From: Bacteroidetes bacterium GWF2_33_38
GTDB taxonomy: Bacteria; Bacteroidota; Bacteroidia; Bacteroidales; GWF2-33-38
DNA: 64,000 nt
Direction of reading: 5' to 3'
Assembly (NCBI GenBank): GCA_001769505.1
Contig: MEOF01000065.1
Coordinates: forward strand, 1-64,000
Shown: positions 46,901 to 54,690 of the stretch, one piece after another
Layout of the letters: every line of letters starts with the position of its first letter
Position numbering within the stretch: position 1 is the stretch's first letter
Position numbers and translations under genes: made by a program
The notes under the pieces: generated by a model
The model's database searches: none
Told to the model about the DNA's origin: nothing
What the model saw: only the letters and a program-made list of their open reading frames with translations

Positions 46901-47364
46901 TTATTTTTGATCCGAATTATTTTCTCAGGGGTAACAAAATAAATACCATTGGAACTTGTATATACATGCCAAACATAGGTAAATCCTTTGTGTTTTTCGG
47001 GTATTAAATAAGTAAGGTCGTAAAAACGAGTTAGTCCCATCGAATCAGCTGCAATATATCCAATTTCGTTTTCGCCTCCAACATAAATTCGTCCTTTATT
47101 ATCTTTTCCCAGCGACAAAATAGTCGAACCATTATCGGTATAAAAACGTCGCCATGTTTTCCCGTTGTATTCTAAAATTCCTTTCCCATTTCCAAAATAC
47201 ATGACTCCGCGATTATCTTGCTCCGCAGTCCAATTTTGTGAGTAACCTTTATATTTTTCGGGCGGATAATTCTGAATAAAGGGAATTCCTTGTTGTTGTG
47301 CTTCTGCAACAATAGAAAAAAGGGAAAATATAATAAATATGACTTCTATGCGAATTCTCATCAT
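43960..47364 (-). CDS. Propeller-sensor protein with SpoIIE/PP2C phosphatase output
   Basis: A 1134-residue membrane protein. The signal peptide ends VAEAQQQG. Residues about 25-690 are two-component-regulator-type propeller repeats (GKGILEYNGKTWRRF, IYVGGENEIG, ENACWIGGTDGIFHYDE). A Y_Y_Y domain follows (SFNNEELNMFKFYLYGYDSEW; LPEGEYIFKV), then one membrane helix (WYRTYWAYALYIIGFSLT). A coiled coil repeats EIEAQRDE and EIMQQKEE, and a SpoIIE domain carries the metal-binding acidic residues (SGDFYWF, VDCTGHGVPGGF, SDGFADQFGG, QVDDVLIVGF). It has a phosphatase in place of the histidine kinase typical of the hybrid systems of this phylum. The partner is probably an anti-anti-sigma protein, not present here. 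A Lys/Glu-rich 22-residue insertion lies inside the phosphatase domain. Confidence 0.9.
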   Translation of the reverse strand: MMRIRIEVIFIIFSLFSIVAEAQQQGIPFIQNYPPEKYKGYSQNWTAEQDNRGVMYFGNGKGILEYNGKTWRRFYTDNGSTILSLGKDNKGRIYVGGENEIGYIAADSMGLTRFYDLTYLIPEKHKGFTYVWHVYTSSNGIYFVTPEKIIRIKNKTVRVYYPKSSFFTAFMVDNQFFVQDFDLGLLIEDNDTLNLPPKGNSFGDLRGIFPYDNNHLLFVTRERGCFLFDHKNPAQHFETQAESLLRDLQFYKGIMLKDSTYAFATLAGGIILIDKKGNIKNVVSEQSGLLGNNVYALFEDQQGGVWSMLGNGLSRVDFSSPLTQFDKRTGLAGIVQDIELIDSVLYAAVIGGVYRFKNAEFKNMSFEPAKFELVTGFNEQYYGMTKVNNEILVVGAGGVYSWDGDKKNHVFYNKNEMCVEASVFHKNTAFVGGSGLLYAIVKENGKWNWHKIYEGGIEDVYYIAEQDSNTIWTSTVNSGIMRFEIINSKTFEATLAYYDSTKGIPTGITEITNINGEIIVGTRKGLKKYDNKTDCFIPATDFANTLHNGQKNTYVISFDKQQRLWALQGKTVGYSYQTSDSAIWFDYPFRKMNVNDIYRIFSTENACWIGGTDGIFHYDETKKTVAQDSLFAIITSISALKDTIFYGAYYDDSMYVSYAQPLKLINEFEYYHNAFIFDFALASFNNEELNMFKFYLYGYDSEWSDWTYENKKEFTNLPEGEYIFKVKGLDVYGNESKIAEYKFTILPPWYRTYWAYALYIIGFSLTLYVAMRLNSYRLRVANLKLESIVTQRTKELRQRNEEIMQQKEEISAQRDEIEAQRDQVLRQNESILQQNEEIEAQRDEIEAQRDMIVEQKQEIVDSINYASLIQQAILPPVSIISKVYSDNFILFKPKDIVSGDFYWFFEKDNKTIVAAVDCTGHGVPGGFMSMLGIAFLTEIVSNNSISNAANLLNDLRNLVIKSLHQTDASGSSKDGMDIALCVYDKEQKVIHFAGANNPIYIVKKEKRKVKNEENTKLDELSTFNFQLHEIKGDKMPIGIHYSENAEFTNHIINVESGDRFYAFSDGFADQFGGEKGKKFKYHNLKELLLKSSNKTMTEQKEILDKTLVDWMSYHNDAGMVHEQVDDVLIVGFEI

Positions 47365-47394
47365 TACATAAAGGTAATTGTTTTTTTATAGAAT

Positions 47395-48393
47395 TTAAAA
47401 ACGTTTCGTCAACGAAATCAGCAAATATATGATTGTGAAAATGATTATAAAAATTAATATAGCTGATTTACTGGGATTTGAGATTGTTTTAAATAGATAA
47501 TTTTCGGGCGAAATACTAGACCATTTGTTGTAATAGTTTAAAAATGTTTTTTCATGGGTAATTTTGTAGAATTCTTTTAAAAAATCTACATGAATTTGGT
47601 GATAATATTCATCGGCAACCTTCCCCTTTAAATCATAAAATGAACGTTCATTTACATTGTCGTATATTGGAATATTTGATTTTAATGAATTAATTCCCTT
47701 ATTAAAAAATTCTAAGGCACACTCGTTTTTTGTATGCTGATAATTGTAATACAGACCATGTAAAGCGTACATCATCCCATTTAATACGTGGGGCTTTGAA
47801 CTATTCTTGCATGAGTATTCTTCGTACCACCATTTGTTTATCGATTCTTTATATGTGATTCCTCCGCTATCAACTTCCAATAAAAAGGAATTCAATATTG
47901 AATCGATTTTTTGAAGGTAAACAGAGTCTCTGAAAATTTGAAATGCTTGGGTAAATGTTTTTATGGCAAGTCCTTGAGCCATTGCCGACCTCCACGGTGC
48001 TTTTGTATGGTAAACCCAATCAAAATTATATTCGTAAAATAAGCAGGAATCTTTTCTGATACCATTTTTGAGGAGCCAATTTACGCAGTTGGTAAATTTT
48101 GTTTTGTTTTCATTTTTTTCAATATCGTTGAAATATTTATCGGCAGCAAAGCAAATCGAAGTTGGGTTCCGCTGAACGCCAATGTGTTTTCCGGTAATCG
48201 AAAAGTAATTAATGAACGGAACTCCTAACGAGTCATTAAATTCTTTAAATCGAAGCGTGTCGCAATTGCAAATTTTTTCTCGGTAAAAATGCCGAATGCT
48301 TTTCTCTGTAGTATCTCCAACGAAATGTAGCAATATAAAAGTTGCGATGATTGATATGAGAATTTTTACAAGAATTGTTTTCTTTTTCGACAT
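47395..48393 (-). CDS. D-glucuronyl C5-epimerase-like membrane protein
   Basis: A 332-residue protein with a membrane helix at each end (ILISIIATFILLHFV and ILIFIIIFTIIYLLISL). The central part resembles the C-terminal domain of D-glucuronyl C5-epimerases: PWRSAMAQGLAIKTF, WWYEEYS, HVLNGMMYALHGLYYNY and ERSFYDLKG. These hold the conserved Trp, Tyr and Asn-Gly positions, followed by YYHQIHVDFLKEF. The known enzymes convert glucuronate to iduronate in heparan sulfate or alginate-like chains. Here it may modify a surface glycan or only share the fold. It follows the SpoIIE-type gene on the same strand (30 bases). Confidence 0.68.
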   Translation of the reverse strand: MSKKKTILVKILISIIATFILLHFVGDTTEKSIRHFYREKICNCDTLRFKEFNDSLGVPFINYFSITGKHIGVQRNPTSICFAADKYFNDIEKNENKTKFTNCVNWLLKNGIRKDSCLFYEYNFDWVYHTKAPWRSAMAQGLAIKTFTQAFQIFRDSVYLQKIDSILNSFLLEVDSGGITYKESINKWWYEEYSCKNSSKPHVLNGMMYALHGLYYNYQHTKNECALEFFNKGINSLKSNIPIYDNVNERSFYDLKGKVADEYYHQIHVDFLKEFYKITHEKTFLNYYNKWSSISPENYLFKTISNPSKSAILIFIIIFTIIYLLISLTKRF

Positions 48394-48488
48394 AGTTGAA
48401 TTATTCTAGTACGCCAAGTTCGTTAATTGACTTTTCATTTGCAAATACTTCCGCCATTATTTACTTTTGATTTTTAAAATGATAAAAA

Positions 48489-49247
48489 ATGAACAAAATT
48501 GCATTAATAACTGGAGCAACATCGGGAATAGGAAAAGCAACTGCATTTAAATTGGCTGAAATCGGCTATAGCGTTATAATTACAGGTAGAAGAACCGAGC
48601 GATTGATGGAGTTGGAGCATAAAATAAAAACGGAATATAAGGTAATGGCTCTTTCGCTAAACTTTGATATTAGTAAACGAATTGAAGTCGAAAAAGCATT
48701 TGAAAAATTACCTAATGAATGGAAAAATATTGATGTTTTGGTTAATAATGCTGGTCTGGCAGCAGGATTAGGTCCGCTTCAAACAGGAAGCATTGATGAT
48801 TGGGAGCGAATGATTGATACAAACTTAAAAGGATTGCTATACATAACGAGAAAAGTTTCCCCGATTATGGTTTCACGTAAGTCAGGACACATCATAAACA
48901 TTGGCTCTATTGCAGGAAAAGAAGTGTATGCCAACGGAAATGTATATTGTGGAACCAAACATGCTGTTGATGCTCTTTCAAAAGCAATGCGAATCGATAT
49001 GTTACAATATGGAGTTAAGGTTACAGCCATTCATCCGGGTATGGTTGAAACAGAATTTTCGATTGTTCGCTTTGCAGGAGATAAATCTGCCGCTGATAAA
49101 GTTTACGAAGGATTAACTCCTCTTTATGCTAACGATATTGCCGACGCAGTTGTATTTTCGGTAACACGTCCGCCACATGTGAATATTAACGATATGATAA
49201 TAACGCCAACCATTCAAGCAAATACGGTTCATACAATTAGAAAATAG
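48489..49247 (+). CDS. Short-chain dehydrogenase/reductase (YdfG-like)
   Basis: A 252-residue NAD(P)-dependent SDR. It has the GATSGIGKA cofactor loop with Arg residues following (TGRRTERL), which favours NADP. NNAG is present. The catalytic Ser, Tyr and Lys are in SIAGKEVYANGNVYCGTKHAV, and HPGMVETEFS follows. E. coli YdfG reduces 3-hydroxypropionate-type and serine-type substrates. It precedes the Ldh-family gene by 32 bases, so they may be one operon. Confidence 0.9.
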   Translation: MNKIALITGATSGIGKATAFKLAEIGYSVIITGRRTERLMELEHKIKTEYKVMALSLNFDISKRIEVEKAFEKLPNEWKNIDVLVNNAGLAAGLGPLQTGSIDDWERMIDTNLKGLLYITRKVSPIMVSRKSGHIINIGSIAGKEVYANGNVYCGTKHAVDALSKAMRIDMLQYGVKVTAIHPGMVETEFSIVRFAGDKSAADKVYEGLTPLYANDIADAVVFSVTRPPHVNINDMIITPTIQANTVHTIRK

Positions 49248-49279
49248 TTTTTTTCCTTGAATTTTAAATTGAAACAAAA

Positions 49280-50350
49280 ATGTACGAAGTAGAAAAAGTA
49301 TCGAAATTTATAATATCAGTTTTTGAAAAAATTGGTTGTTCAAGCAATGATGCAAATGTAGTAGCAGAAGTTTTGTTAGCTGCTGAACTCAGAGGAATTC
49401 CTTCGCACGGACTCATCAGAATTATGGATTACGTGGGAATGTGGGAAAAAAACAGAATAAATCTTAATCCTTCGGTGAAAATTATTCACGAAACACCAAG
49501 CACAGCCGTAGTTGATGGCGATAATTGTTATGGAATGATTGCCGGAAAGAAATCAATGCAAATTGCCATCGAAAAGGCAAAAAATGTCGGGACTGGATGG
49601 GTTGCAACCAATAATTCGAATCATTTTGGAATAGCTGGATTTTATTCGCTAATGGCAACTGAAGAGGATATGATTGGAATCGCTATGACTAATGCAAATC
49701 CATTAATTGCTCCTACGTTTTCAACCTCTCGATTGCTTGGAACAAATCCGATTGCGGTGGCAATTCCAACCAAAAACCAGCCTACGTTTATTGCCGATTT
49801 TGCTACAACCCCAATCGCTCGAGGAAAGCTAGCTTTAATGGAGAAAAAAGGTGAAAAAGCTCCGCTTGGATTCGTACAAGACAAATATGGAAATCCATCA
49901 ACTGACCCTGCGATTATAACTCAAGGCGGAGCTATTCTTCCACTGGGTGGTGATTATGAGCATAGCAGTCACAAAGGTTATTGTATGGCAGCAATTGTTG
50001 ATATTTTTTCGGCAGTTTTTTCGGGAGCCAATTTTGGTCCATTTGTCCCGCCTCAGGTTCCGTATTTACCACTATTAGATAAATCAGTAGGTAAAGGCTT
50101 AGGTCATTTTTTTGGTGCGATGCGAATTGACGCTTTTCAAAAAGCCGACGAATTTAAAGCGAAAATGGACGAATGGATTGAAACCTTCAGAAATGCTGAA
50201 AGTATAAAGGGAATGCCGAAAGTTGTTATTCCAGGGGATCCAGAGCGTGAAAGTGAAATAAAAGTTAGAAAAGAGGGAATAAAGGTTAACGATAAAGTTT
50301 TAGCTGAATTAAAAACATTGTCGGAAAAATATGAGATAAGTATGTTTTGA
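49280..50350 (+). CDS. Ldh-family (malate/L-lactate-type) dehydrogenase
   Basis: A 356-residue NAD(P)-dependent dehydrogenase of the malate/L-lactate/ureidoglycolate group, which lacks the Rossmann fold. Features: RGIPSHGLIRIMDYV with the catalytic His, NNSNHFGIAGFYSLMA, MTNANPLIAPTFST, LGTNPIAVAIP and GYCMAAIVDIFSAVFSGANFG. The length matches the family. The substrate within the group is not decided by sequence. Confidence 0.9.
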   Translation: MYEVEKVSKFIISVFEKIGCSSNDANVVAEVLLAAELRGIPSHGLIRIMDYVGMWEKNRINLNPSVKIIHETPSTAVVDGDNCYGMIAGKKSMQIAIEKAKNVGTGWVATNNSNHFGIAGFYSLMATEEDMIGIAMTNANPLIAPTFSTSRLLGTNPIAVAIPTKNQPTFIADFATTPIARGKLALMEKKGEKAPLGFVQDKYGNPSTDPAIITQGGAILPLGGDYEHSSHKGYCMAAIVDIFSAVFSGANFGPFVPPQVPYLPLLDKSVGKGLGHFFGAMRIDAFQKADEFKAKMDEWIETFRNAESIKGMPKVVIPGDPERESEIKVRKEGIKVNDKVLAELKTLSEKYEISMF

Positions 50351-50473
50351 CAAGATAATATTCTTTTCACATCATTTCGAAAATTGAAATTTTGAAGCAA
50401 TTTCAAATAAAATCGAGTTTGTTTTAAATCAAAAAATAATCAACGAACTTAAATAATTTTAACGAAAAATATG

Positions 50474-50481
50474 TAGGTTTG
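50474..50481 (+). promoter_or_regulatory. -7 box for yicC-gmk-nadD
   Basis: TAGGTTTG fits TAnnTTTG, 27 bases before the yicC ATG. No TTTG box is seen at the right distance. Confidence 0.4.
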
Positions 50482-50507
50482 TTTAATGCTTTATTAAAAT
50501 TGAAAAT

Positions 50508-51380
50508 ATGCAAAAATCAATGACCGGTTACGGTAAAAATATTTGTGAATTAGAAAACAAAAAAATCACCGTAGAAATTCGTACACTAAACAGCAAAGGC
50601 TTTGATTTAAACACTAGAATTCCGTCAATATACAAGGAAAAAGAAATTTGTTTACGAAACGAAATTTTGAATAAACTTGAACGCGGAAAAATCGATTTTT
50701 CGATATATGTAGAGCATACAGGAACAGATAAGTGCAATATCATCAACAAGGAAGTGGTAAGCGATTATTTCAAACAGTTGAACACAATTGTTAATGAACA
50801 CAAAATTCAAAATTCAGATATTTTATCCACCATTATGCGCTTGCCCGACACCTTAAAAACCGAAATCAAAGAATTAGACGAAACCGAATGGGCTAAAATT
50901 TTGAAAACAATTCAAAAAACCATCGACGATACAAACAGATACAGAACTCAGGAAGGCGAAGTGCTACTAGCAGATATTATTAGCCGAATTAATTTGATAC
51001 ATAATCTTTTGGTAGAAATTGAACCTTTCGAAAAAGAACGAATAAACAAGATTAAAAAGAGAATCGAAAGTAATTTGTTCGACGTGGTATCGAAAGAAAG
51101 CATCGATAATAATCGTTTGGAACAAGAACTTATTTTTTATATCGAAAAAATAGATATTACAGAAGAAAAAACCCGATTAACAAATCATTGTAAATATTTT
51201 ACCGAGACAGCCAAAAAAGAAAACGCAGCAGGGAAAAAACTAGGATTTATTTCGCAGGAGATTGGTCGCGAAATAAATACAATTGGGTCTAAAGCAAACG
51301 ATTACGATATTCAAAACCGAGTGGTTCAAATGAAGGACGAACTCGAAAAAATTAAAGAACAATTATTGAATATACTATAA
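50508..51380 (+). CDS. yicC: YicC family endoribonuclease-like protein
   Basis: A 290-residue protein with both YicC domains. The start MQKSMTGYGKNICELENKKI shows the conserved SMTGYG. The middle holds EIRTLNSKGFDLNTRIP. The C-terminal domain has RLEQELIFYIEKIDITEE, with the conserved acidic residues, and GKKLGFISQEIGREINTIGSKANDYD. E. coli YicC cleaves small RNA in an RNase-like way. It is followed by gmk after 1 base and then nadD. Confidence 0.93.
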   Translation: MQKSMTGYGKNICELENKKITVEIRTLNSKGFDLNTRIPSIYKEKEICLRNEILNKLERGKIDFSIYVEHTGTDKCNIINKEVVSDYFKQLNTIVNEHKIQNSDILSTIMRLPDTLKTEIKELDETEWAKILKTIQKTIDDTNRYRTQEGEVLLADIISRINLIHNLLVEIEPFEKERINKIKKRIESNLFDVVSKESIDNNRLEQELIFYIEKIDITEEKTRLTNHCKYFTETAKKENAAGKKLGFISQEIGREINTIGSKANDYDIQNRVVQMKDELEKIKEQLLNIL

Positions 51381-51381
51381 T

Positions 51382-51951
51382 ATGAGCGGAAAACTTATTA
51401 TTGTATCGGCTCCATCAGGTGCCGGAAAAACAACAATAGTTAAACATTTATTGCAAAAAAAGGAATACAAGCTCGAGTTCTCGATTTCTGCTGCAAGTCG
51501 AAAAAAGAGAGAACAAGAAATCGATGGAAAAGATTATTATTTTTTATCGGTTGATGAGTTTAAAAAGAAAATTTCGGAGAGCGCCTTTATTGAGTGGGAA
51601 GAAGTGTACAAAGACCATTTTTACGGAACACTTAAAAGCGAAATTCAACGAATTACAGCAAAAGGAAGCAATGTTTTGTTTGATGTTGATGTAAAAGGAG
51701 GCGTAAGTATTAAACGATTATTTCCCGAAAATTCTTTGTCAATTTTTGTTAAGCCACCATCTATCGAAGCATTGGAACAACGTCTTATTAATCGGCATAC
51801 AAATGATGCTACTGATATAAAAAAACGTGTTGATAAAGCGAAGGAAGAACTTACTTATATCAATAAATTCGACAAAGTACTTTTAAACGATAAACTCGAC
51901 GAAGCCCTTGTAAATGCTGAGTCGATGTTAAATGAATTTCTAATCGGATAA
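51382..51951 (+). CDS. gmk: Guanylate kinase
   Basis: A 189-residue enzyme turning GMP into GDP. It has the P-loop SAPSGAGKTT, the GMP-binding RKKREQEIDGKDYYF with SVDEF, FIEWEEVYKDHFYGT, DVDVKGGVSIKRLF and a RLINRHTND lid. Its start follows the yicC stop by 1 base and it precedes nadD by 1 base. Confidence 0.97.
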   Translation: MSGKLIIVSAPSGAGKTTIVKHLLQKKEYKLEFSISAASRKKREQEIDGKDYYFLSVDEFKKKISESAFIEWEEVYKDHFYGTLKSEIQRITAKGSNVLFDVDVKGGVSIKRLFPENSLSIFVKPPSIEALEQRLINRHTNDATDIKKRVDKAKEELTYINKFDKVLLNDKLDEALVNAESMLNEFLIG

Positions 51952-51952
51952 C

Positions 51953-52531
51953 ATGCAAGTAGGATTGTTTTTCGGGTCGTTTAATCCAATTCATATTGGT
52001 CACATGGTTATTGCAAACTATATGATTGAGTTTACCGAAATACAACAATTATGGTTTGTTGTTAGTCCTCAAAGTCCGTTTAAACAAAAAGCTTCGCTAC
52101 TCGACGGTTATCAGCGAATAGAACTTATAAACAGAGCAATAGGAAACGATTACACCCGGTTTAAAGTTTCTGATATTGAGTTTAATCTTCCTATTCCTTC
52201 GTACACAATAAATACACTTACATATTTATCGGAAAAATATCCGCATCACACATTTTCGATTATAATGGGAGAAGACAACCTTCAGCATTTTAAAAAGTGG
52301 AAAAATTGGGAGCAAATCATCGAAAAATACGAAATTTATGTTTATCGTCGCTTAAATTCAATATCAAGCGATTTGATTGAAAACGATAAAATTAAAATTG
52401 TTTCGGCTCCGATTATCGAAATTTCTTCATCATTTATTAGAAAAGCGATACACGAAAAGAAAGACCTTCGATATTTTTTACCCGAAAAGGTGTATTCATA
52501 CATCGACGAAATGAATTATTATAAGAAATAA
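51953..52531 (+). CDS. nadD: Nicotinate mononucleotide adenylyltransferase
   Basis: A 192-residue NAD-biosynthesis enzyme. LFFGSFNPIHIGHMVIANYM holds the HxGH motif. PQSPFKQKASLLDGYQRIEL, SDIEFNLPIPSYTINTLTYL and the C-terminal ISSSFIRKAI (the ISxTxxR motif) are present. Last gene of the three-gene unit. Confidence 0.95.
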   Translation: MQVGLFFGSFNPIHIGHMVIANYMIEFTEIQQLWFVVSPQSPFKQKASLLDGYQRIELINRAIGNDYTRFKVSDIEFNLPIPSYTINTLTYLSEKYPHHTFSIIMGEDNLQHFKKWKNWEQIIEKYEIYVYRRLNSISSDLIENDKIKIVSAPIIEISSSFIRKAIHEKKDLRYFLPEKVYSYIDEMNYYKK

Positions 52532-52655
52532 TAAGAACGAACCCAATATGTCTATAATTGCATCATTGCCTTTTATCGTTTACCTAGTAATAATTTAAAA
52601 ACTTTCTAACCGTCATTTTTGTCGCATAGTCTTCTAATAAATTTGAAGACCTTCC

Positions 52656-53705
52656 TTAACTATGTAAAAAACTAACGGCATAATAAATAATTGCAGCGAC
52701 TGCTGCTGAAATAGGAATAGTCAGAATCCAAGCCCACATTAAATTTACCGTAACGCCCCAACGCACACTTCCAGTACCTTTGGTAACACCAACGCCAATT
52801 ATCGAACCTGTGATTGTGTGAGTAGTTGAAACTGGAATTTTCAAAAACTCGGTCAAATATAAAGTAATTGCACCGCCAGTTTCTGCGGCGACACCTTCTA
52901 GAGGTGTTATTTTTGTGATTTTTGTTCCCATCGTTTTAACGATTCTCCAACCGCCCGACATTGTTCCCAAAGCAATAGCCGTGTAGCAAGCCAATGGAAC
53001 CCAAGTAGGAACTGATAAATGCTTTTTGCCTTCAACCACCGTCATCGATACTCTAAGCCATTCAGGAACATCCTCCATATTTAAACCACTTGTATTCAAA
53101 TATACCAATACTGCTGCTCCAATAATACCCATTACTTTTTGTGCGTCGTTACCTCCGTGTCCAATGCTAAATAATGCCGAAGAAACCAGCTGCCCTTTTC
53201 GAAACCATTTTTCAGCTTTATGAGGGTTTGTTCTCTTCATAGTCCAAAGAATAATCAACGTTATGCTATATGATATGAGCATACCAATCATAGGAGCTAA
53301 AAGAATAAAAGCGGCGATTTTAGCAATGATTTGAAAATTAACCACACTAAGACCTCCATGTGCGATTGCTGCTCCAGCAAATCCCCCTATCAGCGTGTGT
53401 GATGAACTAGATGGAATACCGAAATACCAAGTCAATAAATTCCAAAGAATTGCAGCAATTAAACCTGAAAAAACGACCCATAAATTAATCATATCCGAAT
53501 CTACGGTCTTTGAAATGGTATCGGCAATATTCAAATCAAAAATCAGATATGCAACAAAGTTAAAAAAAGCTGCCCAAAGTACAGCTACAAAAGGCGATAA
53601 AACCTTTGTAGATACAATGGTAGCAATAGAGTTTGCGGCATCGTGAAATCCGTTTATAAAGTCGAACGCCAGAGCTAAAACTATTATCGTTATAAGTAAA
53701 GTCAT
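52656..53705 (-). CDS. pitA: PiT-family inorganic phosphate transporter
   Basis: A 349-residue membrane protein with the duplicated PiT signature: FDFINGFHDAANSIATIVSTKVL in the first half and the second copy GHGGNDAQKVMGIIGAA. GIPSSSSHTLIGG and IPVSTTHTITGSIIGVG are the paired substrate-loop motifs. It uses proton or sodium coupling to import phosphate. It follows the DUF47 gene by 3 bases, the standard partner, and both lie behind a PHO-box-like repeat. Confidence 0.94.
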   Translation of the reverse strand: MTLLITIIVLALAFDFINGFHDAANSIATIVSTKVLSPFVAVLWAAFFNFVAYLIFDLNIADTISKTVDSDMINLWVVFSGLIAAILWNLLTWYFGIPSSSSHTLIGGFAGAAIAHGGLSVVNFQIIAKIAAFILLAPMIGMLISYSITLIILWTMKRTNPHKAEKWFRKGQLVSSALFSIGHGGNDAQKVMGIIGAAVLVYLNTSGLNMEDVPEWLRVSMTVVEGKKHLSVPTWVPLACYTAIALGTMSGGWRIVKTMGTKITKITPLEGVAAETGGAITLYLTEFLKIPVSTTHTITGSIIGVGVTKGTGSVRWGVTVNLMWAWILTIPISAAVAAIIYYAVSFLHS

Positions 53706-53708
53706 AAA

Positions 53709-54356
53709 TTATGCATTTTTTACTATTATAGACTTCAAAACATCGGCAACATCTTCAGCTTTGTCAGTAGCTTCTTCCATTGACAATAAAATTTCTTTCT
53801 TTTTTATAATTTCAATAGGATCGGTCTCATTTTCGTACATTTTCGAAATCGAGTGATAAAATATATCATCAGCATTATTTTCGATTTCATTTATTCGTAC
53901 ACAAGCATCTTTGATTTTGAAAGTATGTTTCAAGTCTCTTAATTCGCTAATTGCTTTGTGAATTTCTCTACTTGCTTGAAGTACCAATTCAGAAAGTTCA
54001 ACAAACTCCTCGCCTAAATGTTTTGGTTTGTAGTATCGAATGCGCTGGCTTGAACTATTTATAAAATCAAGCACATCGTCCATCGAAGAGGCTAGTTCGT
54101 GAATATCTTCTCTATCGAAAGGTGTGATAAAAGATTTGTTCAGCTCTTCAAATATTCTGTGAGTTACTTCGTCTCCCTTTTGCTCTACTTCTTTAATTCT
54201 AATCATTAAAGACGATTTTTCGGCAAGGTCGGTAACTAGAAACAATTTATTGAATAAAACTGCACCTTCAACCATTAATTTTGCATTTTCCTCGAAGAGA
54301 GGGATAAAAGTTTTGTCCTTTGGAGTAAGGAACTTGAAAATAGATGAAAAACTCAT
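53709..54356 (-). CDS. DUF47 family PhoU-like protein
   Basis: A 215-residue all-helical cytoplasmic protein of the DUF47 (PhoU-like) family. It opens with FLTPKDKTFIPLFEENAKLMVEGAVLF and has the metal-binding-type helices EQKGDEVTHRIFEELNKSF, PFDREDIHELASSMDDVLDFI and EIENNADDIFYHSISKMYE. It partners the PiT transporter gene and may gate it or sense phosphate. First gene of the operon. Confidence 0.93.
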   Translation of the reverse strand: MSFSSIFKFLTPKDKTFIPLFEENAKLMVEGAVLFNKLFLVTDLAEKSSLMIRIKEVEQKGDEVTHRIFEELNKSFITPFDREDIHELASSMDDVLDFINSSSQRIRYYKPKHLGEEFVELSELVLQASREIHKAISELRDLKHTFKIKDACVRINEIENNADDIFYHSISKMYENETDPIEIIKKKEILLSMEEATDKAEDVADVLKSIIVKNA

Positions 54357-54380
54357 ATAATTTTTGTTTTAAATTTTAGG

Positions 54381-54448
54381 CTAAGGTAAATATTTCCATA
54401 CCATACTTTGTGCATATAAATATTAAGTTTATGTTAAGTTTATGTTAA
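54381..54448 (-). promoter_or_regulatory. PHO-box-like triple repeat and -7 box of the phosphate operon
   Basis: On the minus strand TTAACA (54448-54443), TTAACA (54437-54432) and TTAATA (54426-54421) are spaced exactly 11 bases apart with AT-rich spacers (TAAAC). This is the 11-base direct-repeat form of PhoB/PhoP operators. About 33 bases further, TACCTTAG (54388-54381) is one mismatch from TAnnTTTG. The DUF47 ATG is at 54356. Confidence 0.65.
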
Positions 54449-54522
54449 GAATTAATGACAGCAAAGAAGATGATAACAATTGATTGGAATGTTGAGAATG
54501 AAGGAAAAATATTACACAAAAA

Positions 54523-54542
54523 CTCGGACAAGAATGTTCGAG
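54523..54542 (-). repeat. REP-like 20-base hairpin, copy 2
   Basis: It matches 33498-33517 at 19 of 20 positions in inverse orientation. Each copy has a GTTGGAATCC segment within about 60 bases. Confidence 0.5.
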
Positions 54543-54690
54543 CTATTTTTTTGCCAATGTTGGAATCCCCTCCAAATTTATTTTTCTAAATTTCCCCATT
54601 GCAAAAAAATATTCAAGTCGATTAAACCTTTTTCTTTTTTGTTACTCTAAACGATGAAAACAAATTATAAATCATTTTAAATTTAATATT

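Larger units (their letters stand above)
54357..54690. other. Shared regulatory gap with PHO box and REP-like hairpin
   Basis: These 334 bases lie between the DUF47/PiT operon and the Spy gene. The left half holds a PHO-box-like triple repeat. The middle holds the second copy of the REP-like hairpin. No gene is seen. Confidence 0.55.
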
